From contig JAUQZE010000041.1 in the NCBI GenBank assembly GCA_030587365.1, positions 1 to 64,000 of the forward strand: a DNA stretch of 64,000 nt, read 5' to 3'. Source of the stretch: Candidatus Freyarchaeota archaeon. GTDB lineage: Archaea > Asgardarchaeota > Jordiarchaeia > Jordiarchaeales > Jordiarchaeaceae. Positions 51,587 through 60,222 of this stretch are shown one piece after another. Within the stretch, counting starts at the first letter, position 1. Every line of letters starts with the position of its first letter. Position numbers and translations under genes: made by a program. The notes under the pieces are model-generated. The model saw only the letters and a program-made list of their open reading frames with translations. It ran no database searches and was not told the origin of the DNA.

Positions 51587-53050
51587 ATGGCAGGAGGTGT
51601 AAGGACGAGCGGCATAACCCCTTCGGTAGAGGTTTTAAAATCTACTATTGATAACAGATTTGTGCGTTTTCTTTTAAGACGGCTAACCAGTAAGTGCAAA
51701 AAGGATGGCAAAAGCCGACTGGGTGTCGCTCTAGAGCTCTTCTCAGGCGCGAGAGAGAGGGGTTGTTTCACATGCAGCCATGTTGCCCTACCTATTGTTC
51801 GCTGGGCCATGGGCAGGGGAGGATCGGCATTTGGTGTTTCAGGAGAGGACATGAAGAACAGATTCAAGGATCCTTACTGGTGTACTGGTCTTATAGATGT
51901 GATTAAGGGAATCGCAAAGTATGGCATAAAAAAACCATTCGTTCCCGGTGCACCGTTCCTAATCGTGTGGGATTACACAAACGCCTGCAACCTGAGATGC
52001 AAACACTGCTACGCCTCCGCTGGAAAACCCTTACATAACGAGCTGAGTGGGGAAGAAGCACTGAGAGTTGCTGATGAGCTTGCCGATGCTGGAGTTACCG
52101 CTGTTGCCTTTTCGGGGGGAGAACCCTTGATGCGAAAAGACATTTTCAAAACCATAAAGCGTCTGAGAGATAACGGAGTCTACCCAGCCGTCGCCTCAAA
52201 TGGGACTCTCATAACCAAAGAGGTTGCTAAGAAACTCGCGAATTGTGGTGTGGGTTTTGTGCAGATAAGCCTCGACGGTGCAAATTCCAGTACCCATGAC
52301 AGTTTTCGTGGTATACCTGGAGCATATGAAGAAACGCTTCTAGGAATAAAGAACTGTGTTGAAAATGATTTATTTGTTGAGGCATCAACCACGGCCACAA
52401 AGCTGAACTATATGGAGATTCCAAGAATCGCAGACCTATGCGAGGAGCTTGGCGTAGACTGGTACATGGTTTACAACTTTGTGCCGACGGGTAGAGGACA
52501 ATTCATTGTAGAAAACGACCTCACCCCAGAAGAGAGAGAAGACCTCCTCAAAACTCTGTGGAAGAGGCTCCTTAATGGTGGAAAAATGCAGTATCTGTCC
52601 ACCGCTCCTCAGTTTGCAAGAGTCGCTCTGCAAAATGAAAATGGCTCAGAAAAGAGGATTATACCAGGACACTTCTACAATCCTGTTCTTGCGGATCAGC
52701 TCCAAAACTTGGGAGATTTTATCGGTGGATGTGGAGCTGGGAGAATGTATGCAGGTCTTGAACCTGATGGCATGCTTAAGCCATGTGTTTTCCTGCCATT
52801 GGAATTGGGAAACCTTAGAAAGCAGAGACTTGAAGAAATATGGGACACCCACCCCATTCTCCAAACCCTCAGAGACAGAAACCAGCTAAAAGGGAATTGC
52901 AGGAACTGCCAGTATAGAGAAATGTGTGGAGGATGCAGAGCTAGAGCCTATGGATACTTCGGTGACATCACCGCTCCTGACCCGGGATGCATAAACAACA
53001 TAGGCGTTTACGAAAAAATCGTAGAAAAAGAAAAAGAGATTAATATTTGA
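51587..53050 (+). CDS. Radical SAM/SPASM-domain protein
   Basis: A 487-residue radical SAM enzyme. The cluster motif is CNLRCKHCYASAG near residue 132, followed by AFSGGEPLMRKD (GGE) and the strand VQISLDGANSS. The C-terminal SPASM region has GGCGAGRMYAGLEPDGMLKPC and CRNCQYREMCGGCRARAYGY, for one or two extra [4Fe-4S] clusters. An N-terminal extension of about 125 residues has CxxC-type cysteine pairs (GCFTCSH). SPASM proteins modify peptides or tetrapyrroles; the substrate is unknown. The gene starts the plus-strand part of the arsenic island. An internal AGGAGGTG at 51591 lies inside the frame. Confidence 0.88.
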   Translation: MAGGVRTSGITPSVEVLKSTIDNRFVRFLLRRLTSKCKKDGKSRLGVALELFSGARERGCFTCSHVALPIVRWAMGRGGSAFGVSGEDMKNRFKDPYWCTGLIDVIKGIAKYGIKKPFVPGAPFLIVWDYTNACNLRCKHCYASAGKPLHNELSGEEALRVADELADAGVTAVAFSGGEPLMRKDIFKTIKRLRDNGVYPAVASNGTLITKEVAKKLANCGVGFVQISLDGANSSTHDSFRGIPGAYEETLLGIKNCVENDLFVEASTTATKLNYMEIPRIADLCEELGVDWYMVYNFVPTGRGQFIVENDLTPEEREDLLKTLWKRLLNGGKMQYLSTAPQFARVALQNENGSEKRIIPGHFYNPVLADQLQNLGDFIGGCGAGRMYAGLEPDGMLKPCVFLPLELGNLRKQRLEEIWDTHPILQTLRDRNQLKGNCRNCQYREMCGGCRARAYGYFGDITAPDPGCINNIGVYEKIVEKEKEINI

Positions 53051-53371
53051 ACATATTACTGTATGTCAGCCTGAGCTTCTCTTTAGGAAGCCACATCTAC
53101 TTTGTCTTTGAGCTGTATTTTTTGCAAGTTGTTGTGTTTTATGCTCAATTGTTTTCTTTTTTGTTTTTTTTTTTCAAAACGTGTTTTTGAATATTGGTAT
53201 ATTGTCATAAAGTGATAAATTTATATAGCTCACATAAATTGTATAAATTGCAGAAGATCCGTTCCCTAACCTGAATGTAATAAGAGGAAAATCTCCATCG
53301 GAAGTAGTAAATTTCAAAAAACAAGAGGTTTGCGCAATTATAAGCACCCATAGCAAAGGTGGATAAAGCTT
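53051..53371. other. Spacer before the thioredoxin-like gene
   Basis: 321 bp without a supported gene. A TATA-like AATTTATATAG lies at 53217-53227. A 39-codon open stretch at 53249-53365 reading ...EDPFPNLNVIRG... has no ATG, GTG or TTG start and is not called. Confidence 0.45.
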
Positions 53372-53767
53372 ATGCATGTAGAAGTAATTGGTCCGTATCC
53401 TCCGTGCATTCGGTGCCGCAGGATATCCAAATTGTTCAAGGAAATAAAGAGAGAGGATAATGCAAACATAGAGTTAACCCATGTTTTTGCGGGATCCGAG
53501 GAGGCGGAAAGGTATGGTAAGATTGTTGATACTCATATCTTCCTCGATAGTATTGGAGTCGAAACAGAGGAGCTTGATGCACTTTTCGAGAAACGTGACT
53601 TCAAAGCCATAGATGAATGGCTTAAGCCCTATGTTGAAAGGGCGAAAGAAAAAGGATTAATCTTAACTCCTGTGATAGTGATGAATGGTAAGGTGAAAAC
53701 ATTCGGAAGAGTTCCTAAGAAAGAGGAGTTAAGGAAAATGGTAAGGGAGGAAATGGGAGCTGACTAA
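53372..53767 (+). CDS. Thioredoxin-fold protein with CxxC
   Basis: A 131-residue thioredoxin-like protein with active-site CIRC in PYPPCIRCRRISKLF near residue 11, and a cis-proline segment LTPVIVMNGKVKTFGRVP. It resembles the small redox proteins that occur with arsenic permeases and ArsR in anaerobes. A helical insertion of about 40 residues (ETEELDALFEKRDFKAIDEW) separates the halves. It starts at the ATG at 53372 after AGGTGGA. The gene almost abuts the first DGC gene (7 bp), so they are one operon. Confidence 0.85.
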   Translation: MHVEVIGPYPPCIRCRRISKLFKEIKREDNANIELTHVFAGSEEAERYGKIVDTHIFLDSIGVETEELDALFEKRDFKAIDEWLKPYVERAKEKGLILTPVIVMNGKVKTFGRVPKKEELRKMVREEMGAD

Positions 53768-53774
53768 AAAAGTC

Positions 53775-54176
53775 GTGGTTCTGCCATGCAGTGGTGTAGG
53801 AAAGGTTTATGGAACGATTGCCCGTGACGCAGCCTACAGGATTATTGAGCAGTTGAGACCGGAGAAAACATTGATTACTTGTTTACCCTTGCTGGTGGTG
53901 GGAGAAGAGGATGCTAGGAGGATTGTTCAGGAGAATCCGTGTATCGTTATTAATGGCTGTCCAACAGGGTGTGCAGAGTTGGCTGTCAAGAACTCTGGTG
54001 GGAAAATAGTTCAATCAGTTAATGTTACTAGTTTTCTGAAAGAGAACAGGGAGTTGAAGCCTAGTCAGACTGCTATAAGAGATCTTGACTCTAAGGGACA
54101 AAGGTTGGCTGAGGTAATAGCCGAAAAAATAGCACAGGAAGTTGATAGGATATTAGACTTGGAAGGAGGGAGTTGA
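53775..54176 (+). CDS. DGC-type putative zinc-binding protein, copy 1
   Basis: A 133-residue protein of the DGC domain family (PF08859), starting at GTG 53775. Conserved cysteines are in LPCSGVGKVYG, ITCLPLL and INGCPTGCAELAV. The family is usually annotated as putative zinc-binding and is often adjacent to arsenic or metalloid genes. A 30-residue C-terminal helix (QRLAEVIAEKIAQEVDRIL) is shared with copy 2. A redox or metal-transfer role is inferred. It is followed four bases later by copy 2. Confidence 0.78.
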   Translation: MVLPCSGVGKVYGTIARDAAYRIIEQLRPEKTLITCLPLLVVGEEDARRIVQENPCIVINGCPTGCAELAVKNSGGKIVQSVNVTSFLKENRELKPSQTAIRDLDSKGQRLAEVIAEKIAQEVDRILDLEGGS

Positions 54177-54180
54177 AGGA

Positions 54181-54609
54181 GTGGTGATTATACCTTTGGT
54201 GGGAATAGTTCCTTGCAGTGGTGAGGAAATACCTGAAGGAACAGTTACTAGAATCGCTGCACGCATCGTTTTGGAAGAGCTAAGACCAACCCGAACCATA
54301 ACAATCTGCTTACCGCTCTACCTTGCTGGTGGAAAAGAGGATCAGGAATTTGTTACGAAACAACCCACAATCGTTGTGGATGGCTGTGAAAGGAGATGCG
54401 CTGAAAAGAGTATTAAGAAGTATAACGGAAAAGCGGCTGCGGTGATTCGGATTCCCGATATAATGAAGGAGTGTAAACTAAAAGCAGGATGTAGAGTGAA
54501 GCTGGACGAAGAGGGCGAAAAGCTGGCTCAGAGGGTTGCGGAGAAAATAGCAGAGGAAGTAGACAGAATACTGAGCGAAATGAAACGGAAGAGCAAGGAA
54601 GAGGAATAG
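54181..54609 (+). CDS. DGC-type putative zinc-binding protein, copy 2
   Basis: A 142-residue paralog of the preceding gene, starting at GTG 54181 after GAAGGA. Cysteine motifs are GIVPCSGEEIPEG, TICLPLYLAGG and VDGCERRCAEKS, with the shared C-terminal AQRVAEKIAEEVDRILSEM. The pair of tandem copies may form a heterodimer. The first motif carries an EEIPEG insertion compared with copy 1 (GVGKVYG), so ligand specificity may differ. Confidence 0.76.
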   Translation: MVIIPLVGIVPCSGEEIPEGTVTRIAARIVLEELRPTRTITICLPLYLAGGKEDQEFVTKQPTIVVDGCERRCAEKSIKKYNGKAAAVIRIPDIMKECKLKAGCRVKLDEEGEKLAQRVAEKIAEEVDRILSEMKRKSKEEE

Positions 54610-54662
54610 AAAGCGGATAAAGCCCGTGGCAAGTTAACCTGCAACTGATTTTGTGGAGGTAG

Positions 54663-55151
54663 ATGTTTGTGGATGATGTTATTAGAATATCTGCTGGGAA
54701 ATTTTTTGTGAAAATTCCTGTTGGACTCTTTTACTCGGAGCACGATACTTGGGTGAAGCGGGGTTCTAAGGTCGTTATTGGCATAACCGATTTTTTCCAG
54801 CTACTGCTTGGTGACATCCTTTTTGTAACCCTGCCTGAGGCGGGAAGTGAGATCGATACCGTTGAGGAAATCGGGGAACTAGAGTCAATAAAAGCGGTCT
54901 TGGAGATTTATTCTCCGATTAGTGGAAAAGTTTTGGAAGTAAATTCTAAACTGGAGGGAAATCCTGAAATTCTGAATAATGATCCCTATGGCGAGGGTTG
55001 GTTGTTAAGTATTGAAGCCTTTGACCTTGAAGCAGATTTATCTAAACTCCTGAACGCTGAGCAGTACGCTAAGCTGGTTGAGAAGAAGATAGAAGAGCAA
55101 CAAGAAAGAGCTAAAAGACAAAAAGCGGATTGGAGAAGTTTGCAAGACTAA
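54663..55151 (+). CDS. GcvH-like lipoyl-carrier protein
   Basis: A 162-residue member of the GcvH family. The lipoylation site matches: LESIKAVLEIYSPISGKV, with the Lys in ESIKA at about residue 80 and the following (V/I)YSP.sG. The N-terminal KIPVGLFYSEHDTWVKRGSK and IGITDFFQLLLGDILFVTLP match the glycine cleavage H protein fold. A C-terminal tail of about 30 charged residues is extra. ATG 54663 is only two bases from GGAGGT, so GTG 54669 may be used. No P-, T- or L-protein gene is nearby, so a role outside glycine cleavage is suggested. Confidence 0.86.
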   Translation: MFVDDVIRISAGKFFVKIPVGLFYSEHDTWVKRGSKVVIGITDFFQLLLGDILFVTLPEAGSEIDTVEEIGELESIKAVLEIYSPISGKVLEVNSKLEGNPEILNNDPYGEGWLLSIEAFDLEADLSKLLNAEQYAKLVEKKIEEQQERAKRQKADWRSLQD

Positions 55152-55177
55152 ACTGTCAAATTTTGAGTCAAGGGTTT

Positions 55178-55459
55178 TTATGCCTTTATAGCTTCTTGTG
55201 TTGCATTTATAGCGTCTTGTATTGCTTTTTCCAATTTTTCTGGTTTGAAAAACTCAGGGAACTTTTCGGTGCGGTTTACTATTAATCCCTTGCTACCTAT
55301 GTTGAGTTCTCTAGCCTCCTCTGATGAGGAAGATTTTATATCAAATTCTACTTGGTTTCGGTATTTTGTGAGTACGTTAAAAACCCGATCCATGAATGCG
55401 GAGAATTGACAGGAACAGGAGCCTATTGGAATGAAAATATCTATTTTAACTTTGGACAC
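55178..55459 (-). CDS. Small thioredoxin-fold protein with CSC motif
   Basis: A 93-residue protein on the opposite strand to the island. The segment IPIGSCSCQFSAFMDRVFNV has a C-x-C motif where thioredoxins have CxxC, and NIGSKGLIVNRTEKFPEFF fits the cis-proline half without the proline at the standard place. It may act as a small redox carrier or metalloid-binding protein. It is convergent with the GcvH-like gene (26 bp between stops) and divergent from ArsR across a 440 bp region. Confidence 0.7.
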   Translation of the reverse strand: MSKVKIDIFIPIGSCSCQFSAFMDRVFNVLTKYRNQVEFDIKSSSSEEARELNIGSKGLIVNRTEKFPEFFKPEKLEKAIQDAINATQEAIKA

Positions 55460-55900
55460 AGAACCTTTCCTCCTACCTATCTATTACATATTTTTTAGGA
55501 CGTGGTAACTATACGCAATTTTTATTTTAATCAATTCTTGATGTTGTAATTTAATGCTCAGCGTCAGCGTTTCAGTTCTTTCTTGTGTTTTAAGTTAATT
55601 GTACGTTTTTAAGTTTATTGTTATATGTTAATATATCAATATTCGGGCATCGCTTTTTATAGGATTTATAAATTCTGCGTTAGAGTGCTTGCTGATTTAT
55701 CTACTCACAAAATTCAAAATTTATGTGAATATTACCATATTTCAATAATTTTATAATAGTTAGGTATACTAAATATTATTTAGAGAATCGACAAAGAAAG
55801 ATTAGAAAACTCCTACCAGATTATCCTTGCACATATTGGTGAAGACTCGCAAAAATATGTCAATGGGTTAATGCTTGCCTTAAATTAAGGAGGGATTTTA
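55460..55900. promoter_or_regulatory. Divergent promoter region between the CSC-protein and arsR genes
   Basis: An AT-rich 441 bp spacer without a gene. It contains TATA-like tracts at about 55620-55645 (TATATGTTAATATATCAATAT) and 55730-55765. It ends in AAGGAGGGATTTTATTG, the ribosome site and TTG start of arsR. Confidence 0.45.
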
Positions 55901-56230
55901 TTGGCTATCGAGGAACTCATTGGGAAAAAAAATGTCGAATTATTGAAGGCGTTGGCGGATGAAACGAGATTGAGAATACTTCAGTTTTTAGGGACGGATG
56001 AAAAGTGTCAGTGTGAAATTGTCCCTGCTATGGAGAAGTCGCAATCCACTATTTCTCAGCACCTTCAAATCCTAACATATTCTGGAGTTCTGGATTACCG
56101 AAAAGACGGACAGAGAAGTCTCTATAAATTGAAGGATGAAAGAATACGCAAAATAATAGAATTAATTGGCAGCATTTCCAAAGATTCCCTTTTAGAAATA
56201 TCCAAACTAGCAAAATCAATCAAAAAATAA
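55901..56230 (+). CDS. arsR: ArsR-family metalloregulator
   Basis: A 109-residue winged-helix repressor. ALADETRLRILQFL and STISQHLQILTYSGVLDYRKDGQ are typical of the fold. A C-x-C (DEKCQCEIV) sits at the ELCVCDL-type position that binds As(III) in ArsR proteins, so inducer-linked release is expected. It starts at TTG 55901, seven to eight bases after AGGAGG. It probably regulates the arsenic island, including ACR3, but no operator was confirmed. Confidence 0.88.
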   Translation: MAIEELIGKKNVELLKALADETRLRILQFLGTDEKCQCEIVPAMEKSQSTISQHLQILTYSGVLDYRKDGQRSLYKLKDERIRKIIELIGSISKDSLLEISKLAKSIKK

Positions 56231-56428
56231 GAAAGAAACAATCTGCTTTACCATCGCTCATAATGGATAGGAAAATAATCCCTAATAGAGAGAGTTTTAC
56301 GTTTTTTAAATCTAATTAGTTTAAAAGTATGAGTAAAAAAAGGATGGAAGATGTTTTATTTCACCATAGGTTTGTAACCCATTGGATAAGAGATGGCTTA
56401 TTGAAATGATGTGTTTTGTTGGTTGTTT

Positions 56429-56848
56429 TTACGCGGCTTTCAGCCATGTGGTGAATTTGTAGTGGTGATCCTCTTCCTGTTGGAGTATTCCCTCGAAAAG
56501 GTATTTAGTTGTGTAATCCTTCTCTTTTAAGGCCATCTCGATTATCTTTTTGTACATTATGATTGCTTCTTCTTCAGCTTTGACGTCCAGTTTAATCATT
56601 TCTTCTAATTTTTTACCTACGGTGATTGGGGCTGGTTTAGTTGTTGGGTCCCCTTCAAAATAGTCGAGTCTTTCTGCGATGCTTTCGGCATGTTTCATTT
56701 CTTCAATGGCTATCTTCTTTAGCTCATCAACTACTGCTACACTAATAAAGCCAGAGGCTTTTACGTGTTGCCACATGTATTGAATAGCTACTTGTAGTTC
56801 TCTGGCTATGGCTTGGTTTAACATATCTTTTAGTTCCTCGCTCGCCAA
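56429..56848 (-). CDS. Ferritin-like (bacterioferritin/Dps-type) protein
   Basis: A 139-residue four-helix protein from the TTG at 56848, supported by GGAGGTG just upstream; the frame is open to 56983 but that part has no ferritin similarity. Diiron residues are in ARELQVAIQYMWQHVKA, IAIEEMKHAESIAER, KAEEEAIIMYKKI and LQQEEDHHYKF. The family stores iron or detoxifies oxygen species. It lies near a desulforedoxin-like protein and the arsenic genes, consistent with an oxidative-stress block. Confidence 0.86.
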   Translation of the reverse strand: MASEELKDMLNQAIARELQVAIQYMWQHVKASGFISVAVVDELKKIAIEEMKHAESIAERLDYFEGDPTTKPAPITVGKKLEEMIKLDVKAEEEAIIMYKKIIEMALKEKDYTTKYLFEGILQQEEDHHYKFTTWLKAA

Positions 56849-57019
56849 TTCTTCCACCTCCAATTCAAAACAAAATTTTTTATGACTAATATAGACAGAA
56901 GCAACAATTATAAAATTAACTGTAAATATAAGTGTATAACTTGTTAAATAAGTAATACATATAAATAGTTGATTGATATTCATTAGTGATTGATATCCAT
57001 TTTAGATGGTGGAGTTTAT

Positions 57020-57136
57020 ATGACTAAAGTGGGCGAAGTCTACCTGTGCGGAGTCTGCGGAAATAGGGTACAGGTATTGAAAGCGGGAAAAGGAACTCTA
57101 GTTTGCTGTGGCAAATCAATGATTCCACAAAAATAG
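57020..57136 (+). CDS. Desulforedoxin-like mini-protein (38 aa)
   Basis: A 38-residue protein with the cysteine layout of the N-terminal desulforedoxin domain of superoxide reductase: C-x2-C (CGVCGN) near the start and an adjacent CC pair (VCCGK) near the end, which together bind one iron. It starts at the ATG at 57020, behind GGTGGAG. Free-standing desulforedoxins of about 36-38 residues are known in anaerobes; whether a larger desulfoferrodoxin part was lost is unclear. It probably supplies electrons to superoxide or peroxide reduction. Confidence 0.83.
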   Translation: MTKVGEVYLCGVCGNRVQVLKAGKGTLVCCGKSMIPQK

Positions 57137-57453
57137 TTAAATTTCAAATACTATTCTTTTCTATTTTTTATGTAGCGGAAAATACTAATTTCTACTGGGG
57201 AGCTGAAAATTTGAGGCTTGGAAATCTGTTTTTTATCTTTTTATACGTTTGTATATTTTTATAATATGTTATAATTTAAGTAGAGAGAGTGGAATTAAAT
57301 CTTTAAACCCTATAAATGTAGGAATTCGATTATAGACGAAAACCATAAATATATTATAGATAAACTTTCTAAAAGCATTAACCCTTTGGCATAGGCTATG
57401 AAGATAGCTTAAGCCCATACCTTATAAAAATGAAATTGAGAGGTAATTAAAAA
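57137..57453. other. AT-rich spacer before the membrane protein
   Basis: 317 bp without a gene. It holds a palindromic-like tract with ATAATATGTTATAAT at about 57260-57274 and ends in GAGAGGTAATTAAAA-TTG, the ribosome site and start of the next gene. Confidence 0.45.
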
Positions 57454-57846
57454 TTGAGTGAACGGCCTGAACATGTAGCTGGTTTTGTTATAATAATCAT
57501 GATTCTCGGTATACTTATAATAGTTGGAGGTATCATAGCCCTCATTTTGGCAGCGCCTACTCTTATGAATTTACAGGAGGGTTTTTCTCCTATTATAGGA
57601 ATAGTCGGTATAATCGTTGGTGCGATCTACCTGATGTTAGGTTTTGGTCTCTGGATGTTAAAGAACTGGGCGAGAATTTTGACCATCATCCTCGCAATCC
57701 TGACTATTATTGGTAGTATTTTAGGTCTATTTATTTTCCCAATTGGTACAGTGGCGGGAGTCATCGGATTATTTCTAAGTATAATTATTATCGTCTACCT
57801 GACAAGAGAAGACGTTTCAGCCTATTTCAAAACCCTAAAAATATAA
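57454..57846 (+). CDS. Small four-helix membrane protein
   Basis: A 130-residue hydrophobic protein starting at TTG 57454 (MSERPEHVAGF). Four transmembrane segments are likely: residues 9-35 (FVIIIMILGILIIVGGIIAL), 45-65, 70-92 and 95-118. The final LTREDVSAYFK is polar. The pattern (small, four-helix, 'GFGLWMLKNWARILTI') resembles widespread small membrane proteins of unknown function. No partner can be inferred. Confidence 0.72.
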   Translation: MSERPEHVAGFVIIIMILGILIIVGGIIALILAAPTLMNLQEGFSPIIGIVGIIVGAIYLMLGFGLWMLKNWARILTIILAILTIIGSILGLFIFPIGTVAGVIGLFLSIIIIVYLTREDVSAYFKTLKI

Positions 57847-58108
57847 TTATTTTTTATTTTATTACGGATATTTCAGATGGGCTGTACACCTGTATCACTC
57901 GAGCTAGAAAGAGTTATCTTTTCTTTAATCTCCCAATTTAAGATTAGAAGCTGAGGGTACCCAAAAGCATTCATAAGGCGTGTGATGTAGACCGGGAGAA
58001 CATTCAACTTATTTTTTAAAGCTTATTAAACTGTTACTCGTTCTTGATTTCCTGATTTTTTAATTTTTTGTATCTCGGTATATTTTATTTTTTAGAGGAG
58101 ATTAAGGG

Positions 58109-59253
58109 CTACAAGTGTTCTTTTAGGGTTTTTATTGCGTCTTCGGTGCTGTTTTTAAAGCCCAAGTCTTTAAGACTTTGGTTTAGAGCGAAGATTGCGT
58201 GTATTGTTTTGTGAGCGTAGGCGTTGTAGCCCATGTGTCCTAGGCGAATTACTTTTCCTTTGAGTTCTCCCCAGTTTCCAGCTATCATTACTCCGTATTT
58301 TTGCATTATGTGGTTTCTTAGTTTTTCGTCTTCTATCCCTTTGGGGATTTTAATGGCGGTGACTGTGTTTGAACAGTAATCTTCCTCTTTGGGGTATAGT
58401 TCCAGATTCATGGCTCGGATAGCATATCTCGTAGCTGTTGCATTTTTTTTCGTGTCTTGCATAGACCTTTTCTATTCCCTCCTCTAGAATAAGGTTACAT
58501 GCTTCGTCTAGGGCGTAGAGTAGGGAAACGGTGTGCGTGTAGGGGAATTCCCTTTTTTCGAACCAGTCCCTTTTCCAGGATAACAGGTTAAGATAGAAGC
58601 CTTTTATTATGTTTATCTTGTTTATTTTTTTCCATCTTCTCCCAAGCGTTTTCGCTTACGGAAACTATACCGACGCCTGGTGGTGCACTAAGGCATTTCT
58701 GGGAGCCCACAATACATACTCCTACATTCCCTCATCTGTTTCTACCGGGACGCCGGCAACACTGCTAACTGCATCGACTATAAGGATAAAAGCCGTGGTC
58801 GCTACAAATTTTGCCGATTTCTCTGAGGGGATTTAGAGTTCCACTAGGGGTTTCGCAGTGAACTAGAGTGGCTACTTCGATGTCTTTTTCCTTTTCTAAG
58901 ACTCTCTCTACTTCCTCTGGTTTAACTATATCATTGTAGGGAAATTTGACGATTACTGGTTTTCCTTCATACATTCGTACGAAATCCGCAAATCCGTCTC
59001 CGTAGATTCCTGAGGAAATTGTGAGAACCTTTTCTCCTGGGCTAATCAGACTCGCCACAGCAGCCTCAAGACCGATGATCCCCTCCGTGGAATGCAGTAT
59101 AACATCGCTGCGGGTTCTCAAGATTTTCTTAGTCTTTTCGCATAGGGCGTCGTAAAAGGTGAAAAAATCTGGATCCAAATCTGGGTTTTGCAGTGGACGA
59201 GCCATTGCTTGGAGAACCCGGGGGTGAACCTCTGTGGGTCTGGGTGTGAACAT
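58109..59253 (-). pseudogene. PLP aminotransferase (AGXT/serine-glyoxylate type), frameshifted
   Basis: The N-terminal part (start at about 59253, MFTPRPTEVHPRV) runs to ETPSGTLNPLREIGKICSD, and the C-terminal part (from about 58453) ends with LKEHL. Between them the reading frame changes four times, near 58784, 58728, 58624 and 58446. The last two lie at A-homopolymer runs. The pieces join in order and include the PLP lysine region VGSQKCLSAPPG. The family is alanine-glyoxylate aminotransferase-like (class V). Frame changes clustered at homopolymers could be assembly errors, so the gene may be intact in the organism. Confidence 0.75.
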
Positions 59254-59427
59254 TAACAAGGTAGCAAACTCCTTTTGAGGATGAATCCAACTTGTTAACA
59301 TAATAAAAATGGCTTAATAATTTTCCCAAAAGTAGACCAAAAAGTCTAAAAAATGGAGTGGTGAGAGTTCATTCTCATGTTAATTAGTTAGTATTTGAAA
59401 TATTTTCAGGTTTAGGAGGATTCTTCT

Positions 59428-60108
59428 TTGTCGCGAATACTTGTTTTTGGTGCGCATCCCGATGATGAAGTTATAGGAATGGGTGGAACTATCGCGAAGC
59501 TAGTTAGAGAAGGTCACGAGGTTCGGATAGTTGTTTTTACAAGGGGAGACGAAGGTTACCCCAAAATTGAGCTCAAGGAGGCTATATCGGAAGTCCGCAG
59601 AGAGGAGTTGGAAAATGCGGCTAAAGTTCTGGGCGTTAAAAGTCACGACATGTTTGACATAGAGGATATGGGTCTCATAAATGATAAAGAAACCTTCAAA
59701 AGGGTCATAAAAACAATAAGGGAGTACCAGCCGGGAATTATTTTTACCCACAGATTTGAGGATAGACATAGGGACCATGTGGCAGCTAATAGAATTGTGA
59801 GTGAGGCTTGGTGGCAGGCGGGACAAAACGTGTCTATAGAACTGGGTGAGCCTTGGAGGGCTAAAAAGTTGTTTTATTTTGAAATATTTTCACCGTTCAC
59901 CTTTCCTTCTCACATCGTCGACATAACCGACACATTTGAGTTTAAAAAGAAGGCTATGGAAAAGTTTGCATCGCAGCTTAGCGTTCTACCTAATGTTCTA
60001 CGGGCATTAGAGGGCTTAGCGATTTTTAGGGGGAGCCTAATTGGAACCCGGTACGGAGAAGCGTTTCTAGAGTCAAGAATAGTGCCAGAAAAGGGACTCG
60101 AAGTGTAG
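59428..60108 (+). CDS. PIG-L/LmbE family deacetylase, second copy
   Basis: A 226-residue PIG-L protein starting at TTG 59428, eight bases after AGGAGGA. It carries the canonical GAHPDDEVIGMGGTIAK at residues 7-23 and HRFEDRHRDHVAANRIV near residue 112, with the third ligand histidine. It is more canonical than the copy at 398-1090 (A-H-P-D-D rather than G-H-S-D-D). It is a Zn-dependent N-acetyl-sugar deacetylase; the substrate may be a GlcNAc-type sugar. Its neighbours are a galactokinase-like gene and an aminotransferase remnant, which fits a sugar context. Confidence 0.88.
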   Translation: MSRILVFGAHPDDEVIGMGGTIAKLVREGHEVRIVVFTRGDEGYPKIELKEAISEVRREELENAAKVLGVKSHDMFDIEDMGLINDKETFKRVIKTIREYQPGIIFTHRFEDRHRDHVAANRIVSEAWWQAGQNVSIELGEPWRAKKLFYFEIFSPFTFPSHIVDITDTFEFKKKAMEKFASQLSVLPNVLRALEGLAIFRGSLIGTRYGEAFLESRIVPEKGLEV

Positions 60109-60222
60109 AATTATTCAAACTTAGTTTATGCTATTCTTTTCTCAAATATTGAATTTTTGAGAGGGGATTTATCTGATTTAAGATTGGATTGAAGGATGGT
60201 GTCAAGCATTGTGAAAGTTGAG

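Noticed and set aside
53249..53365. A 39-codon open frame (EDPFPNLNVIRG...) before the thioredoxin gene
   Set aside because: No ATG, GTG or TTG start, no ribosome site and no recognisable similarity.
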